Source: Capniomyces stellatus (Eukaryota; Kickxellomycota; Harpellomycetes; Harpellales; Legeriomycetaceae). Taken from it: a DNA stretch of 64,000 nucleotides. The stretch covers positions 310,001 through 374,000 of the forward strand of contig LUVW01000019.1 in the NCBI GenBank assembly GCA_001661515.1, given 5' to 3'. Under the pieces are notes generated by a model. That model did not search any database and had not been told where the DNA came from. It saw only the letters and a list, made by a program, of their open reading frames with translations. A program made the translations under genes and the position numbers. Each line of letters starts with the position of its first letter. The first letter of the stretch is position 1. This document shows positions 54,871-64,000 of the stretch, piece by piece.

Positions 54871-56469
54871 TGGCCGCGTCTTATTATTATTGTTATTATT
54901 GAGTTATGACGGGTTATGGCGAGTCTTCTGAGCATACAACACTTTGCTTTGCGTTGAGGATTTTTTTTTTTACCAAAGCAACTTGCACATTTGCTTCAAT
55001 TAAAAAAGTGCAAAGTATATATATTGTGGCGATAAATAGAGTCATACTAAGTAGACGGAACGGGGGTGGCGGTGGAATTAGTTGCGCTTCACATAGCTGT
55101 AGCAAAGAGTTGAGCGCTTACCGCTGGGCAGCTTGATGGTTTGGAGACTCGAAGATTGACGTTTGTCTACCTACTGCCAGTATAGACTTGGCAATAATCT
55201 CAGTACTAAATTGAGCCAGATGTACTTATATACAAGCAAGGGCTATACCGCATTAAGTGCAACGATGGCCTAGTTAAGGCAGTGGTTTCTATGAGCGGGC
55301 TAATATCAAGCATGAAGATCTATTTATTGTTTAATTTGTTCAAGTTCTAGACTGAGTTGATATCTGCTAGCTCTAGAACACTGAATATAAAAGCTCGTCT
55401 TATTTATTAATATTTGACAGGGGGGGAGGGGAAAGCAGTTTACACCAAGCTTTGGCTGAGGTTCTAGTCGATTCAATAGAAACGAAGATTTGTATTGGAA
55501 ATCAATTGCAAATTGTTTAGTTGTAGAACAGTCTAGTCGCTTTTTATTTTTAGTAATACAATGGAAAGTCATAGCCCCATATGTTTTATATGTGGCCGCG
55601 AAACTATTGGATGGTAGGATGGAAATGATGGAAAAGATGGAAAATTAAATTACAGAAATAAATAAATTCCAATTAAAATTGTGATGGATTATGTAATGCA
55701 AAGTATGCAGCGATTATTTCAATTTGGGCCAAATAATGTTGAAAAATAAAGAACAAAAGTGGGTTTTGGCAAAAATAAATAGTAATGGCACTGTAATTAA
55801 GTCAAAGAAAAATTCGTTTCATAGTTTAATTATAGGCAGAGCCAATATATATATATATTTTTTTTCTTGGAAATTTGATAGTAGTCTTATTTTTCTTTGT
55901 TTTACCATAACAGAATTTGTTACTGAAAAACTTTACTAGGACAGGGAGGGAGACGGTTAGATAGATATCGAAGAAGTTTCTAATTTGATTTATTTTAAAA
56001 CGAAATATTTAATGTCGTAGCTTGGCAATTATAGTGTATTAATAGTTTTGTAATAGAACACTGGTATCAATACGTCCAAGCAAGCTTTACAAAAAATAAT
56101 CAAGAACGAAAAGGAAAAAAAGACAGTTTAAATCTAATTCTGGAACTTGTGTAGCTAGACCGACATAGTGCGCATTTCAACCAAGGTATACGAAGGATTA
56201 GAGCTAGTTGGCGGCAATTTTGTGGAGGGACTTAAAATTTGGGTTTGATTCGATTCAGAGAATTAATAACAAAAACAGGCCATAACACTTGGATAAATAT
56301 AAGATAGAATTATAAGCGCATACATACATTCAACCAAGCACAGTTTAACTTTTGGCAAGAATCTTGTTTGCTTACTGTTCGAAATTGGCCTTTACAGCTA
56401 GGTGGTAAATCAAGAGTACTCGAGTAAAATCAGTACAAGGAGAGATAAAGAGGGATAAAGATAATAAAA
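54593..56469. other. 1.9-kb intergenic region
   Basis: Contains a TATACA hexamer repeat (54836-54871). At 55266-55350 a stretch has TGGCCTAGTTAAGG and, about 60 bp later, GTTCAAGTTC, resembling degenerate tRNA A and B boxes, but it does not fold into a tRNA by eye. Otherwise AT-rich with no gene seen. Confidence 0.45.
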
Positions 56470-57735
56470 ATGTCAAATACCTGGAATGAAACAGTAATTG
56501 ATGAAACGGCGACAGCAATGATTATAGTAGCGTCGTTGTTGGTGTCGATGGCGATATTTCTAGCGCTTATAAGCTGCTACTTATCGAGGCAGGAATACAC
56601 ACATAGGCTGTTGGGAGATTACGAGGACACGGAGGATGAAAGTTTTCGGGAAAGGTTTTTTGAGACGGAGGAGTCGCGGCATAACTATGATATGGCGCGG
56701 CTTTTTGAGCAAAGATACCCACACGGAACTATAAATACAGAGATAACCCGTGAGCAGGAGACGATGATATTTGAAAAGGGGGTTGGTGCGTGGCAGTTTG
56801 AGGGAGATTTGTCGGTTAATTCACTAGTGCAAGACAAGACGGAGGTGCTGCTGATGGGGGGCGACAATTGCATTCAGTCGAACATACCTATTCCGAAAAC
56901 AAACTCGACTTATTATTTTGAAATAAAGCTAACAGAAAAGCCAGCAGATGTGAATATGTGGGTGGGGCTAGCAACAAAGCCATACCCTTCTTGGAGAATG
57001 GTTGGGCTAAACAGATACTCGGTAGGATACAACACTACTGATGGAAGGGTACACAAGAGCAACCCCTTCAAGGGCGTTAAGGTGGGCGAGCAGTGTTTTG
57101 TTGGGGACACTGTTGGTGTAGGCTACAATCCAAGATCAGGGTACGTTTGGTTTACGTTGAACGGGCGAAGGTATTCTACAGTAACGACAGGCATGACTTT
57201 TGACATGTTTCCATCAGTATCGGCAGACGGCCCTTGTTCATTCAGTGCAAACTTTGGCCAAAGAGGCTTTGTGTTTATTGAGGCTAATGTAAAAAAGTGG
57301 GGGTTGGCCCCCATAGAAGGCGCCTTGTTGCCACCACCAGGGTACGGAGTCAACGACGGAACTGTTTTGCTGGACACAGGCGAGGGCGAGGGCGAGGGCG
57401 AAGGCGAATCCACGTCTGCCAACCCACATCCTGCTGACCAAGAGTCCGCCCCACACCCGTCTCTTATTGTGGACCCCAACTGCTCCAGCGTTCCTCCAAG
57501 GAGCTCAAATGCCCGCACTTCTGCAAATAGAACCAGCTTGAACTCACAAAGAAGCAGAGTTTTCCCCAAAACATACAGTCCCCCAACGTATGAAGAAGAC
57601 GATCCTATAGCTCTTCAGCTTTATGAGGCTGGGAATACTGACTTGCTTGCTTCTGACTATCCACAGCAGTCCCAACACCTCGACGAGGAAACTTCCATGG
57701 CCGAGTTTTTGTCTGATTCAAATAATTACCACTAG
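56470..57735 (+). CDS. Ssh4/Ear1-like Rsp5 adaptor (TM + SPRY + PY motif)
   Basis: Single exon, 421 residues. A membrane helix at about 17-38 (AMIIVASLLVSMAIFLALIS) follows a short N-terminus. A SPRY domain spans about 125-270: YYFEIKLTEKPADVNMWVGL, GVGYNPRSGYVWFTLNGRRY and FPSVSADGPCSFSANFGQRG. A Gly-Glu repeat (GEGEGEGEGE) and a Ser-rich tail follow, with the PY motif SPPTYEEDD at about 377. This order matches yeast Ssh4 and Ear1, endosomal/vacuolar membrane proteins that recruit the ubiquitin ligase Rsp5 by PPxY to membrane cargo for sorting into multivesicular bodies. The start ATG has a purine-rich leader (AATAAAAATG). Confidence 0.9.
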   Translation: MSNTWNETVIDETATAMIIVASLLVSMAIFLALISCYLSRQEYTHRLLGDYEDTEDESFRERFFETEESRHNYDMARLFEQRYPHGTINTEITREQETMIFEKGVGAWQFEGDLSVNSLVQDKTEVLLMGGDNCIQSNIPIPKTNSTYYFEIKLTEKPADVNMWVGLATKPYPSWRMVGLNRYSVGYNTTDGRVHKSNPFKGVKVGEQCFVGDTVGVGYNPRSGYVWFTLNGRRYSTVTTGMTFDMFPSVSADGPCSFSANFGQRGFVFIEANVKKWGLAPIEGALLPPPGYGVNDGTVLLDTGEGEGEGEGESTSANPHPADQESAPHPSLIVDPNCSSVPPRSSNARTSANRTSLNSQRSRVFPKTYSPPTYEEDDPIALQLYEAGNTDLLASDYPQQSQHLDEETSMAEFLSDSNNYH

Positions 57736-58810
57736 TCTTGCTTGTCGCAACTCGAACAGGCTGGAGCTGCGGCATACACACTCACACGCACGTAAATATT
57801 GCTATCCAGCAACCCTCTTTCATAAAAGGTTACATTTGCTCTTGATTACCTTCTTGCAAAATCTATCTATGCAATCGGGATGCGACTGCTTCTATATTGT
57901 GTATGTGCATAGATTGCTGTTTATGCCGCATTAGACTTTTTCTTTGTCACTCTCCTCCCCAATATTCATTTTATTTTGTACTCTAGCCTCATTAGCTTTA
58001 GTACAAAGCCATCAAACCTTCTCCACTTTGTGCAGTCTTGCTATACTTTATATATATATTTATTCTCACTGCAAAATTCAAAATGTAATACTATTATTTC
58101 TACTTTGCTTTAATCTGGCCAAATAAACTCCAACATAATATCTTTCTACCCTATTTGTGTTGCAACTAATGCTTATAGTAGGTTACTAAATAACCAAACT
58201 CACCAATTTTCATAAAAACAACTGCACTGTGTGTAGTAAAAAAAAAGCTTTTTTTTATGTTCGATTTAACACTGTATTTTCGAGTTGCCAAACAATTTGC
58301 TGTTGTAGACAAATGACGTAAACTTTTCATAGTATTCGCATTTTCGCCAGTTAAATATATTTTTGCTCTATAAACTGCAATTTGTAGTTAAAATCATTAA
58401 ATTACAAAGTCAATTAAACGGTTGTTTACAAGTGTTTACCTGATTTTCTATTTCCAAAGACCAGGGTTTCAAAGCAAAGCACCATACTCGAGCTCGAAAT
58501 TTTAGTTTAACAACCAGGTAAGTTGATATTAAGCCTTTTCCTCATCATCTTTTTATAGTTCATTTAATCAATTTTAATAACCCCGAATCGATTACTCGTG
58601 CCATCCAATTTTTAAACGTCACCTTGAAAAAAATAAATATATATATTTGCAACCAAGAAATCCAATCTTGAATCCGTATTGTTGCTCTGAATTGCTTTAA
58701 AGTAGCAAATTTTTATAATTTTTATAGCAGCGACCAAGGCAGTATAAAATTTTAAAAGTAAATTTAAAAAACAGCAAGTACCCAAGTAGACTTAAAATCA
58801 ACGAAACAAG
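57736..58810. other. Intergenic region upstream of RPN12
   Basis: AT-rich. At 58238-58257 an A-run meets a T-run through AAGCTT, a simple palindrome. A GTAAGT at 58519 followed by TTTTTATAG near 58728 could mark an intron in the 5' untranslated region of RPN12. No other feature. Confidence 0.45.
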
Positions 58811-59793
58811 ATGTCGGGGATAAATGCACAACAAGCCGCTCAGCTTTACAGCAAAACCTTTGAGCTGGTTCAGTCAAAGTCTAATTCCAGCTCTATCGAT
58901 GATAACCTCTTGACCCTCAAGGTAATCTATCAGTCATTTTTACCTTTTATTTATTGAGATTCATATTTTTATCTATCGAGTTTATACTATTTGTTGTCCC
59001 CCACCCATTTTCAACCGTCAGCTTTCGATACATACATACATGCATATTGAATACCATTTATGTCGATGGTGTCCTGAAACTGGCTTTATTGTGTATCGTT
59101 TTATAGAGATTCCTTGTGCTAAATTCCCACCTGGATCATCAAGCTAACAATAACGACTTTTTGATTCTAAAAAGAAGCATTCTGGAACTAGGTGCTGAGT
59201 GGTCTATTCAAAAAAGCCAAGATGACGAATTCGAGCAATACATGGCGCAGCTCAATGTGTTTTACTTTGACTACTCAAAAAGCTTGCCTGTATCCGAAAA
59301 AATGTACTACTTTTTGGGACTAAATCTCCTATATCTCCTGACACAAAATCGCATTTCGAACTTCAATACTCTGCTTGAGCGAATAGACTTTGATGTAATC
59401 CAAAACAACCCATTCATTTTGCACCCAATTAAACTTGAACAGGCTATAATGGAGGGAAGTTACAAGAAGGTTTGGAGAGCCAGAGGCGAAGTTCCCGCTC
59501 CCCAGTACCTATTCCTTGTAGACATCCTAATGAACACAATCAGGTACGAAATTGCGAGCTGTGCAAACGAGTCGTATACTTCTTTGCCCATTGAAGACGC
59601 CAAGTCTCTTTTGTTCTGTAGCTCTCTAGAGGAAGTTTATGCTCTTTGCCAGAAGTTTGGGTGGCAAATTAGCCCAAGCGACAACAAAGTCTACTTTAAG
59701 CCCGAGAAAAAGGAAGAAAACTTTGACTTTAACCCTACTTTAGTCATGGAGCAGTCGTTAACCTATGCACAGGAGCTTGAGCGCATTGTTTAA
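58811..59793 (+). CDS. RPN12: 26S proteasome regulatory lid subunit Rpn12 (PSMD8)
   Basis: Lid subunit of the 19S particle, the last added in lid assembly. Exons 58811-58921 and 59107-59793 (phase 0), 265 residues against 274 in yeast. It shows the CSN8/PSMD8/eIF3K-type helical repeat and winged-helix organisation: MYYFLGLNLLYLLTQNRISN (family pattern LxGLNLLxLLxxNRIxxF), HLDHQ-type start, ILHPIKLEQAIMEGSYKKVW, and RYEIASCANESYTSLPIEDA with the winged helix LPIEDAKSLLFCSSLEEV. It ends in the family's C-terminal acidic/aromatic segment. The start has AAGATG context and fits the usual N-terminal helix. Confidence 0.93.
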
Positions 59794-59868
59794 CCCTGTC
59801 TTTTTTTTATATACATATTTTTTCATACACTTTATACTTATAAATGCAATTGAATAAAAGCAATTCAT

Positions 59869-60040
59869 AGCTCATTATAAGCTCATTATAAGCACATTAT
59901 AGCTCAGTATAGCTCAGTATAGCTCGTTATGGCTTGTTATGGCTTGTTATGGCTTGTTATGGCTTGTTATGGCTTGTTATGGCTTGTTATAGCACATTAT
60001 AGCACATTATAGCTTGTTATAGCTCATTGCGGCTCATTAA
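59869..60040. repeat. 10-bp minisatellite (AGCTCATTAT / GGCTTGTTAT)
   Basis: Seventeen units, the first two with an extra A and the remaining fifteen in strict 10-bp phase. Variants are grouped: AGCTCATTAT, AGCTCAGTAT (two), six successive GGCTTGTTAT, AGCACATTAT (two) and decayed end units. It begins 76 bp after the RPN12 stop codon. Confidence 0.92.
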
Positions 60041-60568
60041 GGGTGTTATTTATTGTTGGACGCCGGTTAGTTTGCCAGCGGATGATTACAGGATGAGTGG
60101 TTTATGGTGCCCAGACTTGAGCGCTTGTCAAACATGGCCTACGTATTGACATGATGTTTTTGTGCCTTGTTTTGTTGCTCATTTTACGTTCATCTACTTT
60201 ATTTAGCAACCAAACACTGATATAATGGCTAAATATATATAATCATCCACGCGTCAGTAAATGCGTAGAGTTTAACATCTATATTATATGAGGCCAATTG
60301 TCAAGTGAGGTAATAGTTTAAATCAAGACTAGCAATATCTTAAGGACCAGATATTCCTATTGCCATAGGAGGATATTTCATCAATATCTTTATTAGGTTA
60401 TTATGGTTGGAAAAGACGTGAATGCAAAGTAGGTACTAAATGTTGAGTTGCTTGTGTAAAAAAATAAAACTATCAAACTGGTGCTACATACTGGTCTGAC
60501 GATTAGTTGTACCCAAAGAGCCTCACATCCAGTAAACGGTGTACTAAACATTTAGAGTCGCCTTATTA
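60041..60568. other. Convergent intergenic region
   Basis: AT-rich spacer between RPN12 and a minus-strand small secreted gene. Nothing recognisable. Confidence 0.5.
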
Positions 60569-60850
60569 TTATTCGAGGATTAAGGTTGTTTCGGAGCTAT
60601 CAGTAGATGAAACTGGTGCTTCACTTGTTGTTGGGCAAACATCGATTGTCTGGACTTCAGTGGCAACGAATTGGGTATATGTGTTGGTCATAGTGACAGT
60701 CTCGGTTCCTCCCAAGTTCTCAATTTCGGTTTTGACAACAGTTCTTGGGACGGTTTCAGTGACAGTCTCGTAATGAACACCTTGTTCGGTGAGTGCGCTG
60801 GCAATGCTGGCCATGGCAAAGATTGAGAGAATAGCGGATCTGAATTGCAT
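60569..60850 (-). CDS. Small secreted Thr-rich protein
   Basis: An intronless 93-residue protein. The open frame extends further upstream, but the ATG at 60850 begins a clear signal peptide (MQFRSAILSIFAMASIASAL), so I start there. The mature part is almost wholly Thr, Glu and Val (VTETVPRTVVKTEIENLGGT) with a single Cys, then a Ser/Thr tail (TTSEAPVSSTDSSETT). Repeated TVT/TET dipeptide patterns recall the C-terminal part of the repeat protein at 38503-39896 (TVTFTPVTTERP). A good TATA box lies about 93 bp upstream. Probably a glycosylated wall or secreted protein; no domain recognised. Confidence 0.75.
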   Translation of the reverse strand: MQFRSAILSIFAMASIASALTEQGVHYETVTETVPRTVVKTEIENLGGTETVTMTNTYTQFVATEVQTIDVCPTTSEAPVSSTDSSETTLILE

Positions 60851-60942
60851 TTTGATTTGTTGTTTGTTTGTTGGTGATGCTAGTCTTGTAGTAAAGTGAA
60901 CTGTTATTGATACTTTGATCAATTTGGAAGCTGTCTGGACAG

Positions 60943-60952
60943 TATTTATATA
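60943..60952 (-). promoter_or_regulatory. TATA box candidate for the small secreted gene
   Basis: TATATAAATA on the minus strand, about 93 bp before the ATG at 60850. Confidence 0.5.
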
Positions 60953-61029
60953 TTTTGAAATGCAGCTATTAACCCCTTTTTTTTAAAACCCCCCCCCCCA
61001 TTTTCCAAAAGCATTTGTCAATATACTAC

Positions 61030-62228
61030 TATACATTTTATTAATATTGCTATAGTGTAATGTTATTCATTTGGTATTCTTATTACTGCGATAAAGATGC
61101 ACCAACTGGTGTCATTGTTATGCCATATCCAATCATTTGCCCAAGTAATCACATATATCCTCTTTATCTCAATGATATATTACCCTTTGTTCATTTGGTC
61201 TTGGTTGAGAAAACCCAAAGTCTTTAAACCATTTGACAATCTGAAGTTTTTTTTTTCTATACTCAGTCTCATAACATTTTTATTTCAGCATATCATCACC
61301 CTTTTTTTTTTTTTACTCTGTGTATTCTGCTTATTAGTGTGTCTATCATGATTTTTCACTTTTCACTTTTCACTCTAGGTTTTTTTTTTTTACACAAAGT
61401 TCTATAAGATGCACCTGAATAGTGTTTGTTTTGGTTGTCCCTAGTTTCCTTTTTTTTTACTAATATATATAACTATCAGTTATGCTTCTGTCGTTTGTAT
61501 ATACAATCACGTTTTAAAGATCTTATTACACACTACATGTACAAAAAAACACACACATAAGAATAAATAATACTATTTAATCTCCCAGAGCATGCTTTGT
61601 AGACTGGCTGTATTAGTCTTAAATATGTCACATTTTTTTTCTTAAATATTGCTTTAGATTAATGTGCTGCTTGTGTATCATGTTTTTTTTTCTGCTGATT
61701 TTTCTACTGATGTCCCTACTGATATTTTTACTGATGTCCCTACTAATGATTTTACTGATGTCCCTACTGATGTCTCTATCAGCTTTATTGTGGTTTATGT
61801 GCTTTGGAAATGGATGATGCTCTGTAAGTTAATATTTTATTTTACACTGAGCTATCCATCTAGAGTTTTTAGATGGTGCTTGTTACATTTAGAGCTTAAC
61901 TAGAAATCAAGTCTGACCTATTTCTTCTTTTCTTTTCTAGCAGCAAAGACAAAAAAATAAAAAGTAAAAAATAAAAAACCCGTGATAAAAGTTGTACATA
62001 GTGACAATTCTGTTATTCAGTTGGGCAGAAAGAAAAAAGAATTAAATGGACATGAGAATTCTCAAAGCCCCATTTGTCACATTTTTCTTTATTGTGCTTT
62101 ACTCGAAACTAGAGATGAAATCAGTTTAAAGATCCAATACAATGCCAACTAGCCAATTACTTTTGTAAAAGTGAACGGTGAAGGATATAGGAAAACTGAT
62201 TGCAGTAAATAGTGTCATCCAGATAGTT
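61030..62228. other. Intergenic region with 12-nt repeats
   Basis: T-rich spacer with no supported gene. It includes the short imperfect repeat listed at 61694-61777 and T-runs at 61303-61315 and 61381-61392. Confidence 0.45.
61694..61777. repeat. Imperfect 12-nt repeat (ACTGATGTCCCT)
   Basis: About seven units alternating ACTGATGTCCCT with variants such as ACTGATATTTTT and ACTAATGATTTT. It lies in a 79-codon frame (TDVPTDIFTDVPTNDF) that I do not consider a gene, though it could be a remnant of a Thr/Asp repeat protein. Confidence 0.6.
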
Positions 62229-62528
62229 ATGGCAGCTGTGGGGGCGTTTGATGAAGCAATATCCCAGCAAAACGAACTATTCACAGTATATTATACTGCG
62301 CATATTGAAACGCCTGCCTTTATCTCAGTCGGAATTTATCACAGGGCTTCCTTTTATAATTTTGGCTGCAAAAGAAAAAAGAAAGTCATTTCAATGATAA
62401 AAAAAGAAAAAAGGAAGCGAAAAAGTCAAGGAAGTATCAAAATCATGAGAATGAGATTTTCAACACGCATAACAGTTTCTAATATCAACGCCCATCACCA
62501 TCTAGCTGTCACTCGCACTTGGCTATGA
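62229..62528 (+). CDS. Doubtful 99-residue frame
   Basis: ATG-started frame, GC-richer than its surroundings in its first half (MAAVGAFDEAISQQNELFTV), then Lys/Arg-rich (CKRKKKVISMIKKEKRKRKS). No signal peptide, domain or neighbouring exon identified. It lies just downstream of the right-edge gene on the opposite strand. It may be a gene fragment or chance. Confidence 0.25.
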   Translation: MAAVGAFDEAISQQNELFTVYYTAHIETPAFISVGIYHRASFYNFGCKRKKKVISMIKKEKRKRKSQGSIKIMRMRFSTRITVSNINAHHHLAVTRTWL

Positions 62529-62792
62529 ACCAAATATGTCTGATTTAAAATAAACAACACAATGTATAACATTATTCTTTGTTATCATTCTCTATATGTA
62601 TTATTTATGAATGAATGGCTTGGGGGAATTTACAGCACAATATACATATAGTGCCATTGGTGGTTTTTTATTTTTATTGTTTTTTTAAAAAGAAATGATG
62701 TCCTTCAACTGCCCATTTTTGAATAGAAAAGATGTCAAGTACCACATATACTATACAACTAGACTTAAAAAATAACATCATCAACGGCACAA

Positions 62793-64000
62793 TTAAAGTC
62801 CTAGCCCTTTAAGCTGTGAATTGATGAATCCAATATCGATTGGGAAAACCCTTGGTTCTGTATAATCAGTTAATGCAACTTGCGATAAAAATTAGCAGTT
62901 TAGTGCTATGTAAGAACGTCTAAATAAACACAGGATATGGCCAACATCGAATGCCAAATATGCTCTGCCAATTTAATATTATATGGATCAATTCTAATGA
63001 AGCTGACCTCGATTTTGTTTTCGGTGAATTTCTGGTGAAAAAAAACCATCTGCTCACTAAAGAAAGCTCCCCCAAATTTAAAAATTGTTATTAGAAAGTT
63101 GCAAAATAAACCACAAATTCAACAACTCAAGTTCTAGTTTTTGTATCAGCTACCAATCTCTTCAAAAAAATTGACACATTTATATGTATCTTAATATCCC
63201 ATCGGCGCTAGTAACTTTGTATTACCTGAGATTATGTGTACATACTAGATTCTCAATGTTTTGTTGTGTCGATTATGTTGCCAATGAACCACATAAATAA
63301 AAAGAATTAAAGTAAAAAATATTCGATTCTTTTTAAAAAGTTCGTGTCAACCTTTTCAATAAAAAAAACTCGATTATTTGTTTACCAAAAACGTTGATGC
63401 TGTTTATATCCAAGTGGGCTTCTTTGTAAATATGTAATGGTAGATTTATCAGTCATAGTTGTGATGGTTTGCGAAAAAGCGTGAAAGTGTACCTTATGGG
63501 TAAATGCATTAATCTGCTTGGTATTGTCGTTGGCAATCAAAAGGTATGGTTTAAAGAGAATACCAATAGCTTGGTCAAGTGACTTTGCTTTAGATATATT
63601 TTAAAAGTATATATTCTCTGATTTCAAACGTATTACTAGTATCATTGCTGCAATTTGAAGGAATGTTTAAACCAAAAGCAATGTATGTTTGCTCTACGTA
63701 TGCCCATAGTCGAAATGATTTATTTCAAGTGATCGTATCTGCAATGTACATTGGGTAGTGTAGCTATAGTGTCTGGCTTGTTCGTTCAATTTTTACCCCT
63801 TTTCTTCTGTCAATACCTAGATAACAATAGACGCCATTGGTGTTAGTATTGCCACTATTCTTACCATGAGGCTCAGATGTTTTGAGCTTTTAATCATACT
63901 TGGTATATCATAACCAGACAGATGAGTAAAAAAAGGCTTTATAATTGGAACTCGCTTACCTGTTCCCTTTTTTTTTTTTGCCCTGCCTTTTTCTATTCGG
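62793..64000 (-). CDS. Unrecognised multi-exon gene, 5' end off the right edge
   Basis: Seven short exons with closed phases: 64000-63960 (partial), 63898-63865, 63816-63797, 63763-63750, 63587-63386, 63056-62932 and 62878-62793, ending at TAA 62795-62793. Visible protein segments: a basic stretch (NRKRQGKKKKGNS), KSSKHLSLMVLTEEKGYTTQ, KSLDQAIGILFKPYLLIAND, CEQMVFFHQKFTENKIEV, SFIRIDPYNIKLAEHIWHSM and DYTEPRVFPIDIGFINSQLK, ending GLGL. The composition is that of a conserved globular protein with mixed strands and helices, no signal peptide or membrane helix in the visible part. I do not recognise the family. Exon 63587-63386 could instead end at 63493 and be followed by a 14-nt microexon. Copy 3 of the dispersed motif lies in the 329-nt intron. 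Confidence 0.65.
63272..63301 (+). repeat. Dispersed 30-nt motif, copy 3
   Basis: ATTATGTTGCCAATGAACCA followed by CATAAATAAA; 27 of 30 identical to copy 2. It lies antisense inside an intron of the right-edge gene. Confidence 0.75.

Noticed and set aside
1..64000. Search for tRNA or rRNA genes, CRISPR arrays, insertion sequences and intact transposons
   Set aside because: None recognised by eye; no reverse transcriptase, transposase or integrase motif appears in any frame I read.

Overview
Nuclear DNA of a fungus, very probably an early-diverging (non-Dikarya) one. Genes carry many short GT-AG introns (often 50-130 nt) between small exons, coding DNA is moderately GC-rich in strongly AT-rich spacers, and the content is fungal: Rax2, mitoferrin, Ssh4-type Rsp5 adaptor, cornichon, Clr4/Suv39, a chitin-binding CBM19-like protein and threonine-rich secreted proteins. 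A WD40-bearing Atg16 and a Cmtr1-like FtsJ protein, both absent from ordinary yeasts, point to a Zoopagomycota-like lineage (Kickxellomycotina/Harpellales is my best guess, unproven). Two N runs (9538-9695, 39504-39509) show it is draft assembly. Layout: 1-3410 (-) ATG16, fourteen exons, leaving the left edge; 4481-8408 (+) Clr4/Suv39-type H3K9 methyltransferase; 9.0-9.8 kb a doubtful reading frame, gap and 14-nt repeats; 9770-11413 (-) unrecognised secreted protein; 12705-16535 (-) Hrp1-like two-RRM protein with a 1.68-kb intron; 17793-18278 (+) cysteine-rich modular secreted frame interrupted by three TGA codons; 18960-21745 (+) FCP1/NIF-domain protein with a long tyrosine-rich disordered region; 23043-23614 (-) CBM19-like secreted protein; 24871-27167 (+) Cmtr1-like FtsJ protein; 27709-29483 (-) mitochondrial malonyl-CoA:ACP transacylase; 30963-34091 (-) Gyp5-like RabGAP; 38503-39896 (+) secreted repeat protein; 40439-45088 (-) Rax2 with a C-terminal SH3 domain; 50116-50898 (-) cornichon/Erv14; 53305-54592 (+) mitoferrin; 56470-57735 (+) Ssh4-like PY adaptor; 58811-59793 (+) proteasome lid subunit Rpn12; 60569-60850 (-) small secreted protein; 62793-64000 (-) an unrecognised multi-exon gene leaving the right edge. 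Several genes (ATG16, ERV14, MCT1, the right-edge gene, the CBM19-like gene) were assembled by hand from short exons; reading phase closes at every junction, which is the main support for those models. The genes are ordinary single-copy eukaryotic genes, not an operon or island. A loose theme is membrane traffic and surface growth (Rax2, cornichon, Gyp5-like GAP, Ssh4-like adaptor, Atg16) and secreted wall or host-facing proteins, several of which have a recognisable TATA box 90-200 bp before the start codon. The most unusual items are the TGA-interrupted cysteine-rich frame (two of the TGAs align with a TGG Trp codon in a sister module), the Atg16 gene whose retained intron would give a short yeast-like form, an apparently catalytically dead Cmtr1-like protein, an H3K9 methyltransferase with a cage-less chromodomain, and the Rax2-SH3 fusion.
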